A stretch of 64,000 bases of DNA, taken from Herbiconiux oxytropis. Lineage in GTDB: Bacteria; Actinomycetota; Actinomycetes; Actinomycetales; Microbacteriaceae. The notes below the pieces were generated by a model. It saw only the letters and a program-made list of their open reading frames with translations, searched no databases and was not told the DNA's origin. This document shows positions 42,804 to 51,134 of this stretch, in pieces. Made by a program: the position numbers and the translations under genes. Position 1 is the first letter of the stretch. Each line of letters begins with the position of its first letter. The stretch covers positions 1 to 64,000 of the forward strand of contig NZ_JANLCK010000010.1 in NCBI RefSeq assembly GCF_024979315.1, read 5' to 3'.

Positions 42804-43427
42804 GTGACAACAACCGTTCGGGCTACACCTCCGCGACGGAGCTACGCCAAGAGTGCTGCCATCCGACAGAAGATCCTCGATGCGTGCATCGAGGAATTTG
42901 GTCAGGTGGGCTTCTACGGCGCCACCATGAAGGACATCGCTGCCCGCGCCGGGATGAGTCATACCGGCCTGCTCCATCATTTCCAGAACAAGGAGTCGCT
43001 CCTGGTCGCGGTTCTTGAATACCGTGATGAACGGAGCACGGCTCTTACTCGCGCGGCAGCGGAGCGTCTCGGCAACACCCCTGAGGGTGCGGTTCGCTCG
43101 ATGCTCGAAGCGGTCGTCGCTAACGAGCTTGAACCGGGGCTTGCCGCCCTACATGCCTCGCTTTCGGCCGAAGCGACCTCCTCAGCTCATCCCGCCCACG
43201 AATACTTCAAAACGCGCTACCGCATGTTCCGTGGCTACTACGAGCAGCGCTTCATAGAAATGGCCGCCGAGGGGCTTCTCAACACCTCGATGACACCGCG
43301 CGCTCTCGCTTTCACCTTCGTAGCAATCCTCGACGGCCTTGAGATCCAGTGGTTATACGACAAGGAAGAATTCCGAATGGAGGACGTTTTCGAAGAATTC
43401 TTGTCCTCGATCAGTCCCAGCCAGTGA
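42804..43427 (+). CDS. TetR-family regulator of the glycosidase operon
   Basis: A 207-aa repressor. The N-terminal helix-turn-helix includes IRQKILDACIEEFGQVGFYG (about residues 18-37), TMKDIAARAGMSHTGLLHHF and NKESLLVAVLEYRDE. The C-terminal ligand domain has EPGLAALHASLSAEATSSAH, seen in regulators annotated as TetR_C_6-like. It is divergent from the MFS/GH3/GH1 operon and probably represses it until a glycoside or its breakdown product binds. GTG start after GGACAGGAG. Confidence 0.88.
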   Translation: MTTTVRATPPRRSYAKSAAIRQKILDACIEEFGQVGFYGATMKDIAARAGMSHTGLLHHFQNKESLLVAVLEYRDERSTALTRAAAERLGNTPEGAVRSMLEAVVANELEPGLAALHASLSAEATSSAHPAHEYFKTRYRMFRGYYEQRFIEMAAEGLLNTSMTPRALAFTFVAILDGLEIQWLYDKEEFRMEDVFEEFLSSISPSQ

Positions 43428-43515
43428 ACTAATCCAAGTAGCACACTGCGAAACTTGGCCATTCAGCGCTGCGGTTCAAAAAGAGAGGCGAGTGGTGGAT
43501 TTTCCCGCCCCGGGT

Positions 43516-43543
43516 GTCTCGTGAATCTCTAGATTCTCGAGAC
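43516..43543. repeat. 28-bp near-perfect palindrome
   Basis: GTCTCGTGAATCT (43516-43528) and AGATTCTCGAGAC (43531-43543) are inverted repeats with one mismatch and a 2-bp centre. It is non-coding, 89 bp after the second TetR stop and 72 bp before the ThiF fragment. It could be a terminator, a binding site or a recombination site at the island edge. Confidence 0.6.
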
Positions 43544-43614
43544 GAGAGTCCCTGGTCGTCCGTCAGCCTGATCGTGGAAGGGGGGCGCGGCAGGCGGCAC
43601 CACTCCCAGACGGT

Positions 43615-44214
43615 TTATCCGACGGTGCGGTTGATCGCCCGCTGCACGAATTCCTCCAGCTTGCCGAGGGCACGAAGCCGGAGCGGGCGCTTCTTTGCCG
43701 CGCGGGTGGCGACGGTGGTGCGCCAGTCGTCGCGGTGTTCGGCGATGGGTGTACGCCGGTCGCCGGTCGTGGTTGCGTTCTCGTAGGGGCAGTAGGGCCC
43801 GGAGATCGCGGGGGAGTGTTCGAGGAGGTGGGTGGAGAGGATGTAGCGCAGCGGTGCCGGCACGCCGCGGCGGCCGGGGTGGGCGGTGAGGCTGACGAAC
43901 TGTGCCAGCAGCGCGCTGCTGACGCTCGCCGACAGCGCTGCGACGTTCTGTCGGGAAGGCGCCTCCCGGTTGGCGCCCATGATGTACTCGAAGTCGTCGA
44001 GGAGTTCGAGTTTGTCGAGGGCGACGTCCCCGGGCACGAGTTGGCCGATGCAGGCCATGCAGGGCCGGCCGGGGACGAGGGTGTGGGCGCGCCAGATCCC
44101 GTTGCGCATCCGCCCATCGTCGAAGGTGTCCAGGGTGATGCCGCCGTCGATGACGGGGATGAGGTCGGCGTAGGCGATCGTGTCGCTCGTTCCGAAGGTC
44201 CACCAAGGCGGCAT
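43615..44214 (-). pseudogene. ThiF-like (E1 superfamily) gene fragment, N-terminus missing
   Basis: A 199-aa frame matching only the second half of an actinobacterial ThiF-type adenylyltransferase. It has AYADLIPVIDGGI (about residues 14-26), RNGIWRAHTLVPGRPCMACI with a zinc-type CxxC, and QLVPGDVALDKLELLDDFEY. The Rossmann ATP-binding half (GxGxxG) that should precede it is absent; the upstream sequence in the same frame is unrelated. It is therefore a truncated remnant. Confidence 0.6.
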
Positions 44215-44378
44215 CCATCACATTCTTCGGGTCGAGATCAAGCTCGTCGGCACGCCGGCCTTCGATGCGCGGCTGGGTGAATTCGACTCTGGAGCTGACG
44301 CTGACGCGCTGGGGGGAGTTCCTTCGCGTCCTCGCTGACCGGCCGTCGTGCTGGTAGCGAGCAAGATTCGATCTGGAG

Positions 44379-45703
44379 CTATTCCCGCCGGCTGGCGTAG
44401 GTGGCGAACTCGACGGCGTTCTCGTTGGCGTGTTTCGTGGTGACTTGGTCGCTATAGGCGAAGAGGTCAGCGACGAGTGGTGCGGGCTTGGTGGTGACGA
44501 GGTCGTCGAGGGCTCGGTTTCGGTTGGCGAGTGGGTTCAGGCCGAGTTCGCGGATCTGGGTGAGCAGATAGCTGTGGGTGATGTGGTGGCCGGCCTTGCC
44601 TCCGGGGAAGAGCCAGGGGAGTGGCCGGTGCTTCTCGTTGGCCGGTGAGCGGTCGGCGAGGTGCTGTTCGATCAGGGTGGCGAAGAGCGCCGGGAGTTCG
44701 ACCGGCTGAGCGTCGACGATGATGATCATGCCGTTCTGCTCCCTTTGGACGGCGGTGGTCGTGAGTGAGCAGACGCGTGAGAGCGGTTGCGCGAAGAGCG
44801 GAAGGAGCAGGGCCGCAACTCGCGTCGAGACCGGGATAGTTGTGTTGTCGAGACAGTTCCGGATCTCTGGGTGCAGGTGGCAAGCGTGTGATTGGCGTCG
44901 TCCTTGAGCCAGGTGAGGAAGGTGATTGCTGCGGTGATCTCTTGTTTCGCGTTGTGGGTTGCGTCCTGGCTGGTGGTGCCCGCGGACGATCGTTTCCGAA
45001 TGCTGCGGAGGTGATGCCAGCGGGCGAACAGTTCGATCGGGCGGCGCATTGTGGCGTCGGTGATCGGAGCGAGTTTGTCGTCGAGCCAGCGTTCGAAGCG
45101 GGCGAGGGCATCGTCTCGGGGCGGCAGTTGCCCGGTGTCGACGAGGATGGCGCGAATGTGCTCGATGTGGCGGCCGGGACGGAGGGCGTCGAGGGCTTTG
45201 TGGGTGGGGGCGAGGGTGCCGTTACCGAGCTGTGTGAGGACGTCGATCACGCCGAGGTGTCGCATCCAGGTGATGATGCTCTCGGGGCGGTCGGCAGTGA
45301 CGAGCGCTTCCAAGAGCGCGGTCCCGGTCGACTTCGCGGTGCCCTCGGGCGTGAGGAGATCTTCGAGGTCGACGCGGAGGCTGCAGCGGGCGCAGGTTCC
45401 TCTGCGCTAGCGGGGTCGTTCTTCGTGACAGGTCTCGCAGTGGAACTGGGCGGGAATGCCGGCGCAGTCAACGCAGATGCTCCGACGCTGCGTGTCGAGT
45501 CCGGGCATCATCCGGTCGGCGCCGCATCCGGGACAGGCTCCGCGGGTGTGGGTGGCGGTGGCGAAGCAGATCCCGCAGAGATCCCCGTCGGGCCAGCGGG
45601 CGGCGATCCTGTTGCGGCCGCGGCCGCAACGGTCGCAGTGCAGGTTCCCGGTCGAGCGGGGTCGGCCTCGTCGTTCGACCGGCCTTGGCTGCTGGTTAGT
45701 CAT
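44379..45703 (-). pseudogene. Recombinase-like gene broken by a TAG codon and a frameshift
   Basis: Three consecutive pieces read as one protein. The first (45703-45410) has several CxxC pairs (HCDRCG, LCGICF, CPGCG, CVDC, HCETC) and ends at TAG 45409-45407. The same frame continues with RRGTCARCSLRVDLEDLL through LARFERWLDDKLAPITDATM to about 44870. Homology then moves one frame over (LHPEIRNCLDNTT, then STRVAALLLPLFAQPLSRV) and runs into the 44729-44379 piece (ELPALFATLIEQHLA, then PWLFPGGKAGHHITHSYLLT). The C-terminus lacks a recombinase catalytic Tyr, which is typical of this accessory family. Confidence 0.65.
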
Positions 45704-45763
45704 CGCGGACGACGCGTGCCCGTCGTGGGCGGGCCTGGGTGTTGAGGTCGATGACGTCGGAGT

Positions 45764-46024
45764 TCACGATCTTCTTAGCGGCTTCGCGTTCTCTGCCGCG
45801 ACGGTGATGAGTTCGGCGGGGGTGCAGTGGAAGATGTCGCAGAGCGCCGAGAGGATCGGTAGCGAGATGCGTTCGGGTCGGTTGGTGACGAGGCGATAAA
45901 CCTGCGAGGCCGACAAGGTGATTCCGCGTTCGGTGAGGTGGGAAGCGAGGTCGGTGGTGTTGTGCATGGCGTTGCGGGCCATGAGTTCAGCGAGGTGCCA
46001 CTGGTAGTCGACGGCGCGGGTCAT
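45764..46024 (-). CDS. XRE-family helix-turn-helix protein of the recombinase module
   Basis: An 86-aa single-domain regulator. The HTH has MHNTTDLASHLTERG, recognition helix LSASQVYRLVTNRP, and LPILSALCDIFHCTPAEL. It is intact, unlike its neighbours. Its ATG overlaps the stop of the tyrosine recombinase fragment (ATGA). It is followed by the broken recombinase-like gene. The order recombinase - XRE - zinc-finger recombinase-like is a recurrent actinobacterial arrangement (from memory). Confidence 0.8.
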   Translation of the reverse strand: MTRAVDYQWHLAELMARNAMHNTTDLASHLTERGITLSASQVYRLVTNRPERISLPILSALCDIFHCTPAELITVAAENAKPLRRS

Positions 46025-46314
46025 GGTGTGGGGGCCTTCCGGTTGAGGGCGTCGGTGATGGTCTGGTCGAGCACGCGGCGGAGTGTGCGGGTGCGGTAGT
46101 CGCTGGAGACGGAGGTGTAGAGGCCAGTGGTCGAGGCGTATTCGTGGCCGACTTGCCGCTGGACGAAGAGGGCGTCGTAGCCGTCCTCGATCAGATGCGT
46201 GACGTAGGAGCGGCGCAGCGAGTGGAAGTCGAGGCCGGGGGAGAGGGCGAGCTCGTCACGGTAGCGGCGGAACCTCGCGCTCAGCGCGGCCTCGACAACC
46301 ATCATCACCGCCAA
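46021..46314 (-). pseudogene. Tyrosine recombinase, C-terminal catalytic fragment
   Basis: 97 residues of an integrase catalytic domain. It has DFHSLRRSYVTHLIEDGYDA (HxxR box), VGHEYASTTGLYT (the second His and the nucleophilic Tyr) and the C-terminal helix. The N-terminal DNA-binding domain and the first catalytic Arg are missing: homology stops near 46300 and the AT-rich sequence beyond is unrelated. It cannot be active alone. It probably derives from the element that brought in or flanked the island. Confidence 0.75.
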
Positions 46315-46361
46315 AATTCGTGTATCAGTTGCAAGATATTTGCATTAAACGCATGATTAGA

Positions 46362-46724
46362 TCAGTGGGTGTGTAATCGACAATCTCGACCACGATGGGG
46401 AGACGCACGAAACTCTGAGTTCAGAGTGGCCCTGTGTGAACGGCATCGATCGACGCTGCCTCGATCGCGCTGACCAGAGGCATCGACCGCGGCAGGAGTG
46501 CCTTGCTCCGTCCAATTCAGGGACGAGACCTCCGAGAATCGGATCGTGCCGAGACGACTGTAAAAATGCTCACCCTGGCGCGGAGGAAGCAGTTCGGGGT
46601 GATCCCGGGCAAACACGAGATCGATGTCGATCTCGAGCGAGCCCGGTCGCGCGAGGATCGCAAGCACCCAGCGTTCCTCCAACACAAAGTGCTGCAGGGT
46701 AGGTAGGGCCGTGTAATCAGGCAT
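46362..46724 (-). CDS. Hypothetical protein, possibly frameshifted at its C-terminus
   Basis: A 120-aa frame. Residues 1-85 look like a genuine domain (LQHFVLEERWVLAILARPGS, then HPELLPPRQGEHFYSRLGTI and RFSEVSSLNWTEQG). After about residue 88 the composition changes to Arg/His/Ser-rich, suggesting a frameshift or truncation. No good ribosome site precedes the ATG. It lies in the decayed segment between the recombinase fragment and the GyrI-like gene. I do not recognise a family. Confidence 0.4.
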   Translation of the reverse strand: MPDYTALPTLQHFVLEERWVLAILARPGSLEIDIDLVFARDHPELLPPRQGEHFYSRLGTIRFSEVSSLNWTEQGTPAAVDASGQRDRGSVDRCRSHRATLNSEFRASPHRGRDCRLHTH

Positions 46725-46792
46725 GTCCGAAGGCTATCGGCGGGATAAGGCCGGGGCGTGCATCAGATGCGATATTGCTCGTTTCACTTGAC

Positions 46793-46806
46793 ATAATGTG
46801 CATTAT
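46793..46806. repeat. Short palindrome at the right island edge
   Basis: ATAATG-TG-CATTAT (46793-46806) follows TTGAC in an AT-rich patch between the graveyard and the GyrI-like gene, overlapping that gene's stop codon. It may mark the right end of the variable region or act as a small terminator. The evidence is symmetry only. Confidence 0.4.
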
Positions 46807-47432
46807 CAGCGCGTCACCGGCTGGCGGAGAAGGGTGCGGAGGCGGGCTGGTTCGACGCGGCGGGCGTCACTGAGGTAGATCTCGTGGTGGAGGCCGCGCA
46901 TCCGGTAGCCGAGGCCTGGGATGACCTCGTCGTGGAGCTGCTGGAGGATGGCGGCCTCGTCGTCGTAGCTCCCGACGTGCAGGGTCTGCACGCAGGTCTG
47001 TTCCTGCAGCGTCTGCAATCGCAACAGCTCCGCTGCCCGCCCCACCGCTGCCGAAGAAGCTGTTGACATAATGACGTCGCGGGCTTCGTCGAGCATCGAC
47101 TGCGTGATCCAGTCCGGTACCATCATCAGCAGGGTCCATGCCCAGGCCGACTTGTCCCGAGCCGTGGTGAACGTCGTCATGTCGTCGGCTGTCCAGAGGC
47201 CTTCCAGCGGCATGACCACATAGTCGCGATCAAGCTGAGCTCTGCTCATGAACTTGAGCTTGTAAGCCAGCGGATAGAGGGCCTCGAGGGCTGAAGCGTA
47301 CTCCGGCGCGCAATTGGGATCGCCGTAGCCGTCGATGGCTAGGTAGGTGAGTTCGGGCACCTCGAGTACCCGGAACGCCCCGGGCTTGCCCGGCCGGTAG
47401 CAGTCGAGAGATTTCTTGAAATCGGTCTTCAT
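46806..47432 (-). CDS. GyrI-like small-molecule-binding protein
   Basis: A 208-aa protein of the GyrI-like/AraC effector-binding fold. It begins MKTDFKKSLDCYRPGKPG, then FRVLEVPELTYLAIDGYGDP, FMSRAQLDRDYVVMPLEGLW and, near the end, YRMRGLHHEIYLSDARRVEP, matching stand-alone GyrI-like proteins. These bind small organic molecules or act as hydrolases of reactive compounds; no catalytic role can be named here. It is on the same strand as the ABC operon but downstream of it by 26 bp. Confidence 0.85.
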   Translation of the reverse strand: MKTDFKKSLDCYRPGKPGAFRVLEVPELTYLAIDGYGDPNCAPEYASALEALYPLAYKLKFMSRAQLDRDYVVMPLEGLWTADDMTTFTTARDKSAWAWTLLMMVPDWITQSMLDEARDVIMSTASSAAVGRAAELLRLQTLQEQTCVQTLHVGSYDDEAAILQQLHDEVIPGLGYRMRGLHHEIYLSDARRVEPARLRTLLRQPVTR

Positions 47433-47458
47433 GGCTCACCCCGGCATCAGAGTAGCGC

Positions 47459-48742
47459 TCACGACGAGCGCAGGGCATCGGCGGGCTCTGTGCGCGCGGC
47501 CTTCGCGGCGGGATAAGCGCCCGCGGTGAGGCCCACCACCGCGCCCAGCCCCGCGCAGCCGAAGGCCAGCGGGAGGTCGAGCACCGGTGTCCAGCCTCGG
47601 AGCGCCGAGACCGCCACGATCGCGAGCACCGCCAGCGCCACCCCGATGACTCCCCCGAGTGCGCCCACGACCACGGATTCCAGCACGAACTGCGCCCCGA
47701 TCTGCCGGCGCGTGGCCCCGAGAGCACGGCGCAGGCCGATCTCGCCCGTGCGTTCGGAGACGCTCAGCGTGGTCACGTTCGCTATGCCGAGACCGCCGGC
47801 CAGCAGGGTGATGAGGCCGATGGCGAGGAAGACGATGTCGAGGTCGTCTCCCACCTCGTTCTGCAGGGCGGTCGGACGGCTGGGCGCCGCGACGGTGAAG
47901 ACGTCGGGCTCGTTCGGGTCGAGGGCGATGGGTGCCTGCCGCGAGACGAGCTCGCCGGCGGCGCTGTCGAGGTGCAGAGCGACGAGATCGGGAGGGACGG
48001 AGGGGAAATCGCGGCGGGCCGCACCCGTGGGGATGACCACGGCTCCTGCGAGGTGCGCCTCGGTGACCGACTCCCCCAGGATGCCGATGACCGTGTAGCT
48101 GCGGTCGCCGAGAAAGACGGAGGGCTGCGCCTCCAGGCGCCGGATGCCGAGGGTCGCCGCAGCATCGGAGCCCAGGATCGCCACCCGGTCACCTCGCGCG
48201 TCGTGGCCCGCGTCGAACGCGCGACCCGCCACGAGATGGGCCCCGATCGCCTCGACCAGCTCGCCCGAGCTGGCGTAGACCGGCGGCGGGGTCGTCTCGG
48301 GCTCCGAAGGATCGTGGACGGGGACGGCGCTCACCCGGAGGCCCTCCGTGGGGAGCGCGGTGAGGGTGGCCGCCGCGAGCACCCCCGCCAGCCGCCGCAC
48401 CCGATCGGCCGAGTCGTCGGGCAGCGCTGCGGCAGCGCGCTCCTCGCCGTCGGCGCCCTGCTTCTTCTGCGGGGTGATCTCGGCATGCTCGGCCGCCACG
48501 CGGTCGAAGTGCGCGTCGAGCTGACCCCCGGCGGTCTGCCCGAGGCCCACCGTGAGCACGAGCGCGCCGATGCCCACGACGGTGCCGAGAAGGCTCACGA
48601 ACAGCCGAAGCGGCCGGGCGCCCACGCCCTCGAGCACTTCGGCGGCCAGATCCCGGAGGTCGAACCGGGCTGCCCTCGACGATGCCGCCCCGCCGGATAG
48701 CCGTGGGCCGATCCGCAGATCATGCCTCCTCCTGGCCGTCAT
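47459..48742 (-). CDS. MacB/FtsX-type ABC transporter permease
   Basis: A 427-aa permease. An Arg-rich cytoplasmic start leads to the first helix (RLFVSLLGTVVGIGALVLTV, about residues 46-65), then a large periplasmic-type MacB domain (about 75-290). Three C-terminal helices of the FtsX domain follow, with ERTGEIGLRRALGATRRQIG (about 335-354) between them. The ATG at 48742 overlaps the ATPase stop by 4 bp. It works with the ATPase and the HlyD-like protein in export or envelope stress defence. Confidence 0.9.
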   Translation of the reverse strand: MTARRRHDLRIGPRLSGGAASSRAARFDLRDLAAEVLEGVGARPLRLFVSLLGTVVGIGALVLTVGLGQTAGGQLDAHFDRVAAEHAEITPQKKQGADGEERAAAALPDDSADRVRRLAGVLAAATLTALPTEGLRVSAVPVHDPSEPETTPPPVYASSGELVEAIGAHLVAGRAFDAGHDARGDRVAILGSDAAATLGIRRLEAQPSVFLGDRSYTVIGILGESVTEAHLAGAVVIPTGAARRDFPSVPPDLVALHLDSAAGELVSRQAPIALDPNEPDVFTVAAPSRPTALQNEVGDDLDIVFLAIGLITLLAGGLGIANVTTLSVSERTGEIGLRRALGATRRQIGAQFVLESVVVGALGGVIGVALAVLAIVAVSALRGWTPVLDLPLAFGCAGLGAVVGLTAGAYPAAKAARTEPADALRSS

Positions 48743-49446
48743 CGGGCGATCTCGCTGAGCCGGCCGTCTGTGATGACCACGCGGCGCCGGGCACGCGAAG
48801 CCACCTCGGGGTCGTGGGTGATCACGACGATGGTGAGGCCGTCGGCGTGGAGGTCGTCGAAGAGCGCCAGGACGGCGTCGGCGTTGGCGCGGTCGAGGTT
48901 GCCCGTGGGTTCGTCGGCGAGCAGCAGCCGCGGATCGGTGCAGACGGCTCGGGCGATCGCCACGCGTTGCCGCTCGCCACCCGAGAGCGTGGCCGGGAAC
49001 GCCTCGAGACGATGCCCGAGCCCCACCCGCTCGAGCGCGGTCCTGGCTCGGATCGAGCGCTCGTGCCGCGGGATTCCGCCGTAGGTGAAGGCGAGCATCA
49101 CGTTCTCCCGCACCGTGCGCGTGGGCAGCAGATGGAACGACTGGAACACGAAGCCGATCCCCGAACCGCGCAGCCCCGACCTCCGCCTGTCGTCGAGAGC
49201 TGCGGTCGGCAGGCCGTCGAACAGGTACTCCCCCGTGCTCGGCCGATCGAGGAGCCCCAGGATGTTGAGGGCCGTCGACTTCCCCGCCCCGGACGGTCCC
49301 GTGATGGCCACGTAGTCTCCGGAGGGCAGCTGCAGGTCGATGCCGCTGAGGGCCGTGACCGCACGGCCGGAGCCGAACGAGCGGCCCACACCTCGCAGCT
49401 CCACCAGCGGTGCCGCCTGGTCGGCCCGTGCCTCGACGATCGTCAT
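48739..49446 (-). CDS. MacB/LolD-type ABC transporter ATPase
   Basis: A 235-aa ATPase. It has Walker A AITGPSGAGKSTALNILGLL (about residues 51-70), a Q-loop in FVFQSFHLLPTRTVRENVML, the signature LSGGERQRVAIARAV (about 143-157), Walker B LLLADEPTGNLD and the H-loop VVITHDPEVA. The sequence is of the MacB/LolD/DevA branch that powers mechanotransmission rather than substrate import. Overlaps of 4 bp with both neighbours place it in one operon. Confidence 0.94.
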   Translation of the reverse strand: MTIVEARADQAAPLVELRGVGRSFGSGRAVTALSGIDLQLPSGDYVAITGPSGAGKSTALNILGLLDRPSTGEYLFDGLPTAALDDRRRSGLRGSGIGFVFQSFHLLPTRTVRENVMLAFTYGGIPRHERSIRARTALERVGLGHRLEAFPATLSGGERQRVAIARAVCTDPRLLLADEPTGNLDRANADAVLALFDDLHADGLTIVVITHDPEVASRARRRVVITDGRLSEIAR

Positions 49447-51134
49447 CGGCCGACCACCACCCTCGCGCCCGCGCGCACCCGCGGGTCGGGCGAGCGGATC
49501 TCGACGAACCCGCCCGCGGAGAGACCCGCCTCCACCTCGACGAGAGCGGATCCGCTCCCACCGCTGCCGGCGCTCGCGGGAGAATCGCCGGATCCGTCTT
49601 CGTCCGGCACGAGCTCGATCCGCGCCTCTCCCCCGGGCCCCGCGGTGAGCGCCACGACGGGCACCGCGAGAACCTCGCCGTCGGTCGACTGCACCGGGAT
49701 GCCCACGCGCACGTTGCTGCCCTTCAGGGACTCGCGTTCCTGATCCGTCAGCTCGCCCGGCGTGAGGACCACGTCGAAGCGCTTGCCGCCGGCCGCACTC
49801 TCTGCCGAGTCGTCTGCTCCGCTCCCCTCCTTCTGAGCCGCGACGGAGGCGACGGTGGCCGGATGCTCGACCCCGTCGGCACCCTCGAAGGTCGCCGCCG
49901 CACCGGGGGCGAGCAGTTCGGCGTCGGCGGCGGACGCCGAGCCCTGAAGCACGAGCTCCGCACCGGAGACCGAGAGCGCCGCACCCGTCGTGACGCTCCC
50001 CCGCTCCGCAGTCACGGCATCCACTCTGCGTGGAAGGGACGTGAGGTAGACGACCTCCGCCGAGGGCAGGCCGGTGAGCGCCTCCTCCTCGGCGCGGACG
50101 AGGGCGGCCCTGGCGTCGTCGAGCTGCTCCTCGGCCGCTGCCAGACTCGCCTGTTCGGCACTCGTCCGGGGTGGTTCCAGGAGCTCGTCGCGTCGTGCGA
50201 AGGCGAGCGCGAGCTCGTCTTCGAGTCGCGCGACCAGGGAGTCTTCCCGCGGGACGGCGTCCACGGCCGCGGCCAGCGCCCGCTGAGCCTCGCGCACCTG
50301 GTTGTCGGCCTCGACCCGAGCCGCCATGGATGGCCCTGCGGCGGCCGTCGACACCGCCGCGCCGGCCTGCTCCACGGCGGCCTCGGCGCTGCGCACCGCC
50401 GACCGGGCACCGGCGAGCTGCTGCTCCACCTCAGGGCCCGATCCGGGCGGCGGATAGCCCGCCCGCCGGTAGAGCTCGCCGACGGCCGCGGCGGTCGCGG
50501 CGTCGTAGGCATCCGACGTCGTGTCTCCGGCATCGAGGCCGACGCCGGCGAGGGCGGCCTTGAGCTGGAGCACGTCCGGCCCCGAGAGCCCGGCCCGCAG
50601 CGAACGGTACGCCGGCAGCGCTCCGGGCAGCACGAGGAGCGGCCGCCCGGCCACCTCGAGTGCAACCGATCCGGCGTCGAGCGTGCTGCCGACCTCAGGC
50701 ACGCGCCCGGTCACGACCGCCGGACCGCTGAGGCCCGTGGTGTCGACTTTCACGTCGACCGCGTCGGCGTACGCGACGTCGGCCCGTGTGGTGACCGTGT
50801 TCTGGATGACCCGGCGTTCGATCGGCGCCGTCACGGGCCCCGCTTCCGGCGGCCTGGCCGCGGCCGCCAGCTCGGCGGGAGACACCACGAACCGGCTGAG
50901 CGCGACCCCGGCCCCGAGAGCCACCACGGCCACGACAGCGATCACCGCCACGAGCCGGGGCCCGCGCAGCCGGCTTCCGGGAGCCGACGGTCTCGGGCGC
51001 TCCGCTCTGGGCTGCTCCGCTCGCGACCTCTCCGCTCGCGACCTCTCCGCTCGCGACCTCTCCGCTCGAGGACTCCCCGCTCCAGATCGATGTGGCCTCG
51101 GCCGCTCAGGATCCGAGCCGCGCGACGAGCGCAT
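49443..51134 (-). CDS. HlyD/MacA-like fusion protein with peptidoglycan-binding domain
   Basis: A 563-aa protein. A repeat-rich cytoplasmic N-terminus (several RAERS units) leads to one membrane helix (LVAVIAVVAVVALGAGVALS, about residues 61-80). A peptidoglycan-binding-1-like motif follows (GLSGPDVLQLKAALAGVGLD, about 184-203). A long coiled-coil hairpin rich in Ala/Glu spans about 235-345, and beta-barrel segments run to the C-terminus (LKGSNVRVGIPV). It links the ABC permease to the cell wall. Its start overlaps the lipoprotein gene by 29 bp. Confidence 0.88.
   Translation of the reverse strand: MRSSRGSDPERPRPHRSGAGSPRAERSRAERSRAERSRAEQPRAERPRPSAPGSRLRGPRLVAVIAVVAVVALGAGVALSRFVVSPAELAAAARPPEAGPVTAPIERRVIQNTVTTRADVAYADAVDVKVDTTGLSGPAVVTGRVPEVGSTLDAGSVALEVAGRPLLVLPGALPAYRSLRAGLSGPDVLQLKAALAGVGLDAGDTTSDAYDAATAAAVGELYRRAGYPPPGSGPEVEQQLAGARSAVRSAEAAVEQAGAAVSTAAAGPSMAARVEADNQVREAQRALAAAVDAVPREDSLVARLEDELALAFARRDELLEPPRTSAEQASLAAAEEQLDDARAALVRAEEEALTGLPSAEVVYLTSLPRRVDAVTAERGSVTTGAALSVSGAELVLQGSASAADAELLAPGAAATFEGADGVEHPATVASVAAQKEGSGADDSAESAAGGKRFDVVLTPGELTDQERESLKGSNVRVGIPVQSTDGEVLAVPVVALTAGPGGEARIELVPDEDGSGDSPASAGSGGSGSALVEVEAGLSAGGFVEIRSPDPRVRAGARVVVGR
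51016..51075 (-). repeat. 15-bp tandem repeat encoding RAERS units
   Basis: The unit TCCGCTCGCGACCTC (+ strand) occurs three times perfectly (51016-51060) with a degenerate fourth copy to 51075. It encodes repeats in the cytoplasmic tail of the HlyD-like protein. Its length is a multiple of three, so copy number can vary without frameshift. Confidence 0.85.

Noticed and set aside
45407-45703. Cys-rich 98-aa frame taken alone as a zinc-ribbon protein gene
   Set aside because: The same frame continues after the TAG with matching recombinase-like sequence, so it is better read as the first part of a broken longer gene.
48743-49561. N-terminal extension giving a 700-aa permease
   Set aside because: The extension is out-of-frame sequence within the ATPase gene. 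The ATG at 48742 with the 4-bp overlap is the natural start.
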